DNA of 64,000 nucleotides from Microbispora sp. H13382. Its GTDB lineage: Bacteria; Actinomycetota; Actinomycetes; Streptosporangiales; Streptosporangiaceae. Each line of letters begins with the position of its first letter. Positions within the stretch are counted from its first letter, which is position 1. The notes beneath the pieces were generated by a model. It saw only the letters and a program-made list of their open reading frames with translations. It was not told where the DNA came from and searched no databases. Positions 61,837-64,000 of the stretch are shown in pieces. The stretch is from NCBI RefSeq assembly GCF_014161445.1, contig NZ_JABBXA010000016.1, positions 1 to 64,000 of the forward strand, read 5' to 3'. The position numbers and the translations under genes were made by a program.

Positions 61837-62679
61837 ATGAAGGTCCTGCTGCTCGGCGCGACGGGGTACATCGGATCGGTGCTGGCGGAGCGCCTCGCCG
61901 AACACGGCCATGAGGTCGTCGCGCTCGTCCGTCCGAAGGCGCGCGACGCCGCCGTACCCGGCGAGGTGCGCCACGGCGACATCCACGAGCCCGAGACGCT
62001 CCGCGCGGCGGTGACGCCGGACATCGACGTCGTCGTGCACGCCGCCAACCCCGTCGGAGACGAGGCGGTGGACGTCGCGGCGATCGAGGCGCTGGCCGGC
62101 GGCGGCGCGCGGCTCGTCTACACCAGCGGCGTCTGGGTGCTCGGCACCACCACGGAGGCGGCGGGCGAGGACGCGCCGCCGAACCCCATCGCCCTGTCCG
62201 GCTACCGGCCGCGGGTGGAGGGGCTGGTGCGGGACGCGGGCGGCGTCGTCGTCAGGCCCGGCATCGTGTACGGCCGGGGCGGCGGCATCCCCGGGCTGCT
62301 CGCCTCCCCCGAGGGGGAGGACGGGCGGTACGTCCACGCGGGCGGCCCGGCCCCGACCTGGCCGACCGTCCACGTCGACGACCTGGCGGACCTGCTCGTG
62401 CTCGCGATCGAGAAGGCCGGGCCGGGGAGCCTCTTCCACGGTGTCGCCGAGGAGGCGGTGAGCGTCGCCGACGTCGCGGCGGCGGCCGGCCGTACGGGGA
62501 AGGCGGTGCCGTGGCCGATCGGCGAGGCGAGCGAGGTGCTCGGCCGTCCGTTCGCCGAGGGCCTGGCCCTGAGCCAGGTGGTGAGCGGCGATCTCGCCAG
62601 GAAGGTCCTCGGATGGCAGCCGAGCCGCCCGGGCATCGTCGACGACGTGCGCTCCGGCTCGTACGCCTCCCGCGTCTGA
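61837..62679 (+). CDS. NAD-dependent epimerase/dehydratase family protein
   Basis: This 280-residue short-chain dehydrogenase-like protein has the nucleotide-binding GATGYIG motif at residues 7-13. The conserved LVYTSGVWVLG and VVRPGIVYGRGGGIPGLL follow; the usual Tyr-x3-Lys pair is replaced by SGYRPRVEGLV. Proteins of this group bind NADP and act on nucleotide sugars or flavonoid-like substrates; the reaction is unknown. The ATG at 61837 lies after GGAAGAGA. It is divergent from the MarR gene and likely controlled by it. Confidence 0.85.
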   Translation: MKVLLLGATGYIGSVLAERLAEHGHEVVALVRPKARDAAVPGEVRHGDIHEPETLRAAVTPDIDVVVHAANPVGDEAVDVAAIEALAGGGARLVYTSGVWVLGTTTEAAGEDAPPNPIALSGYRPRVEGLVRDAGGVVVRPGIVYGRGGGIPGLLASPEGEDGRYVHAGGPAPTWPTVHVDDLADLLVLAIEKAGPGSLFHGVAEEAVSVADVAAAAGRTGKAVPWPIGEASEVLGRPFAEGLALSQVVSGDLARKVLGWQPSRPGIVDDVRSGSYASRV

Positions 62680-62698
62680 CCTGCGATGCCGGTTCGTG

Positions 62699-62727
62699 TT
62701 GACTGTCACGCGCCACTTGCATACTGT
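62699..62727 (+). promoter_or_regulatory. Promoter of groES
   Basis: TTGACT (62699-62704), a 17-nt spacer and TACTGT (62722-62727) fit the housekeeping consensus. The predicted start (about 62733-62735) falls at the edge of the CIRCE element, so HrcA bound there would block initiation. Confidence 0.8.
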
Positions 62728-62733
62728 TTCGTG

Positions 62734-62760
62734 TTGGCACTCTGCCATTGAGAGTGCCAA
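62734..62760. promoter_or_regulatory. CIRCE operator (HrcA-binding site)
   Basis: TTGGCACTC and GAGTGCCAA, separated by nine bases, form a perfect inverted repeat that matches the CIRCE consensus with G/C for A/T at position 3 of each arm. It lies 90 nt upstream of groES, directly downstream of the -10 box. In actinobacteria HrcA represses groES-groEL through this site during normal growth. Confidence 0.9.
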
Positions 62761-62849
62761 CAGCGACGAGACAGGTCTGACACCCGCGACGGCAGGCCGC
62801 TGGTCGCCTCTTCAGCTCATTCATCGCAATCTGAAGGGGAGGTCCGATC

Positions 62850-63161
62850 GTGACGACCGCCACCAAGGTTCCCGTTAAGCCGCTCGGCGACCGCATCGTG
62901 GTCCAGCCGCTTGAGGCCGAGCAGACCACCGCCTCCGGCCTGGTCATCCCGGACACCGCCAAGGAGAAGCCGCAGGAGGGCCGCGTCCTCGCTGTGGGTC
63001 CGGGCAACTGGGACGAGGACGGCGAGAAGCGCATTCCGCTCGACGTCAAGGAGGGCGACGTCGTCCTCTACAGCAAGTACGGCGGCACCGAGGTCAAGTA
63101 CGGCGGCGAGGAGTACCTGGTGCTCTCGGCCCGCGACGTGCTCGCCATCATCGAGAAGTAG
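62850..63161 (+). CDS. groES: Co-chaperonin GroES
   Basis: This 103-residue cap for GroEL has [20 protein letters not shown] at the start, the mobile-loop region [19 protein letters not shown] that binds GroEL, and a DVLAIIEK end. The GTG at 62850 lies 8 nt after GGGGAGG. It is first in the CIRCE-controlled operon, followed by groEL after 66 nt. Confidence 0.98.
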   Translation: MTTATKVPVKPLGDRIVVQPLEAEQTTASGLVIPDTAKEKPQEGRVLAVGPGNWDEDGEKRIPLDVKEGDVVLYSKYGGTEVKYGGEEYLVLSARDVLAIIEK

Positions 63162-63176
63162 GCCGCGTCGGCCAGT

Positions 63177-63205
63177 GGAGCCCCGGGACACGCGCCCGGG
63201 GCTCC
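63177..63205 (+). other. Hairpin between groES and groEL
   Basis: A perfect 11-bp repeat (GGAGCCCCGGG / CCCGGGGCTCC) with a 7-nt loop starts 15 nt after the groES stop. It may be a partial terminator or a processing/stability element that sets the groES:groEL ratio. Confidence 0.55.
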
Positions 63206-63227
63206 GCGCGCTCACAAGGAGACCTGA

Positions 63228-64000
<773 letters not shown>

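Overview
The window is 64 kb of high-GC actinobacterial chromosome. GTG starts are frequent, 1-4 nt start/stop overlaps are common, S14, S4 and L36 are zinc-binding forms, and several ribosomal proteins carry acidic or Arg/Gly-rich tails. The transcription/translation backbone and a Thermobifida-type cutinase point to the Streptosporangiales or Thermomonosporaceae area. That placement is an inference; no rRNA is present to test it.

Layout. 1-5170: end of rpoB, then rpoC, closed by a strong terminator. 5440-10133: str operon (rpsL, rpsG, fusA, tuf) behind a TTGACG-N17-TAGGCT promoter. 10333-15687: S10 operon (rpsJ to rpsQ). 15877-23163: spc operon (rplN to rplO, then secY, adk, map), followed by a DUF1707 membrane protein. 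24102-29010: alpha operon (infA, rpmJ, rpsM, rpsK, rpsD, rpoA, rplQ, truA). 29206-34926 (minus): three exported or membrane-anchored proteins, two of them very Pro-rich tandem paralogues that share an extracytoplasmic domain. 35265-37645: rplM, rpsI, glmM. 37751-44437: accessory stretch with a LuxR-type ATPase regulator, a hexapeptide acetyltransferase, a secreted PET-hydrolase-like cutinase, a broken AraC regulator, a small ABM-fold protein and an HSL-family hydrolase. 44434-49849 (minus): coaA, a DUF389 protein and two tightly coupled ABC-2 exporter pairs. 49955-58567: acpS, nnr, alr, a membrane-anchored hydrolase, then the t6A genes tsaE, tsaB, tsaD with rimI, interrupted by a wall-type surface protein and a class F sortase. 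58604-61697 (minus): a coiled-coil repeat protein, a THUMP-like methyltransferase and a Cys-rich MarR regulator divergent from an NAD-dependent epimerase. 62699-64000: groES and the start of groEL behind a promoter/CIRCE pair.

How it fits together. About half the window is the conserved translation superoperon, broken by hairpins at almost every classical operon boundary. Several of those hairpins sit against Shine-Dalgarno sites and look like ribosomal-protein autoregulatory elements. The accessory genes are inserted at the operon joints. The most interesting are the paralogous Pro-rich proteins, the sortase and surface-protein pair inside the t6A operon, the cutinase, and the decayed AraC gene whose missing 5' end coincides with the start of the ABM gene. 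No CRISPR array, tRNA, rRNA, transposase or phage gene was seen.
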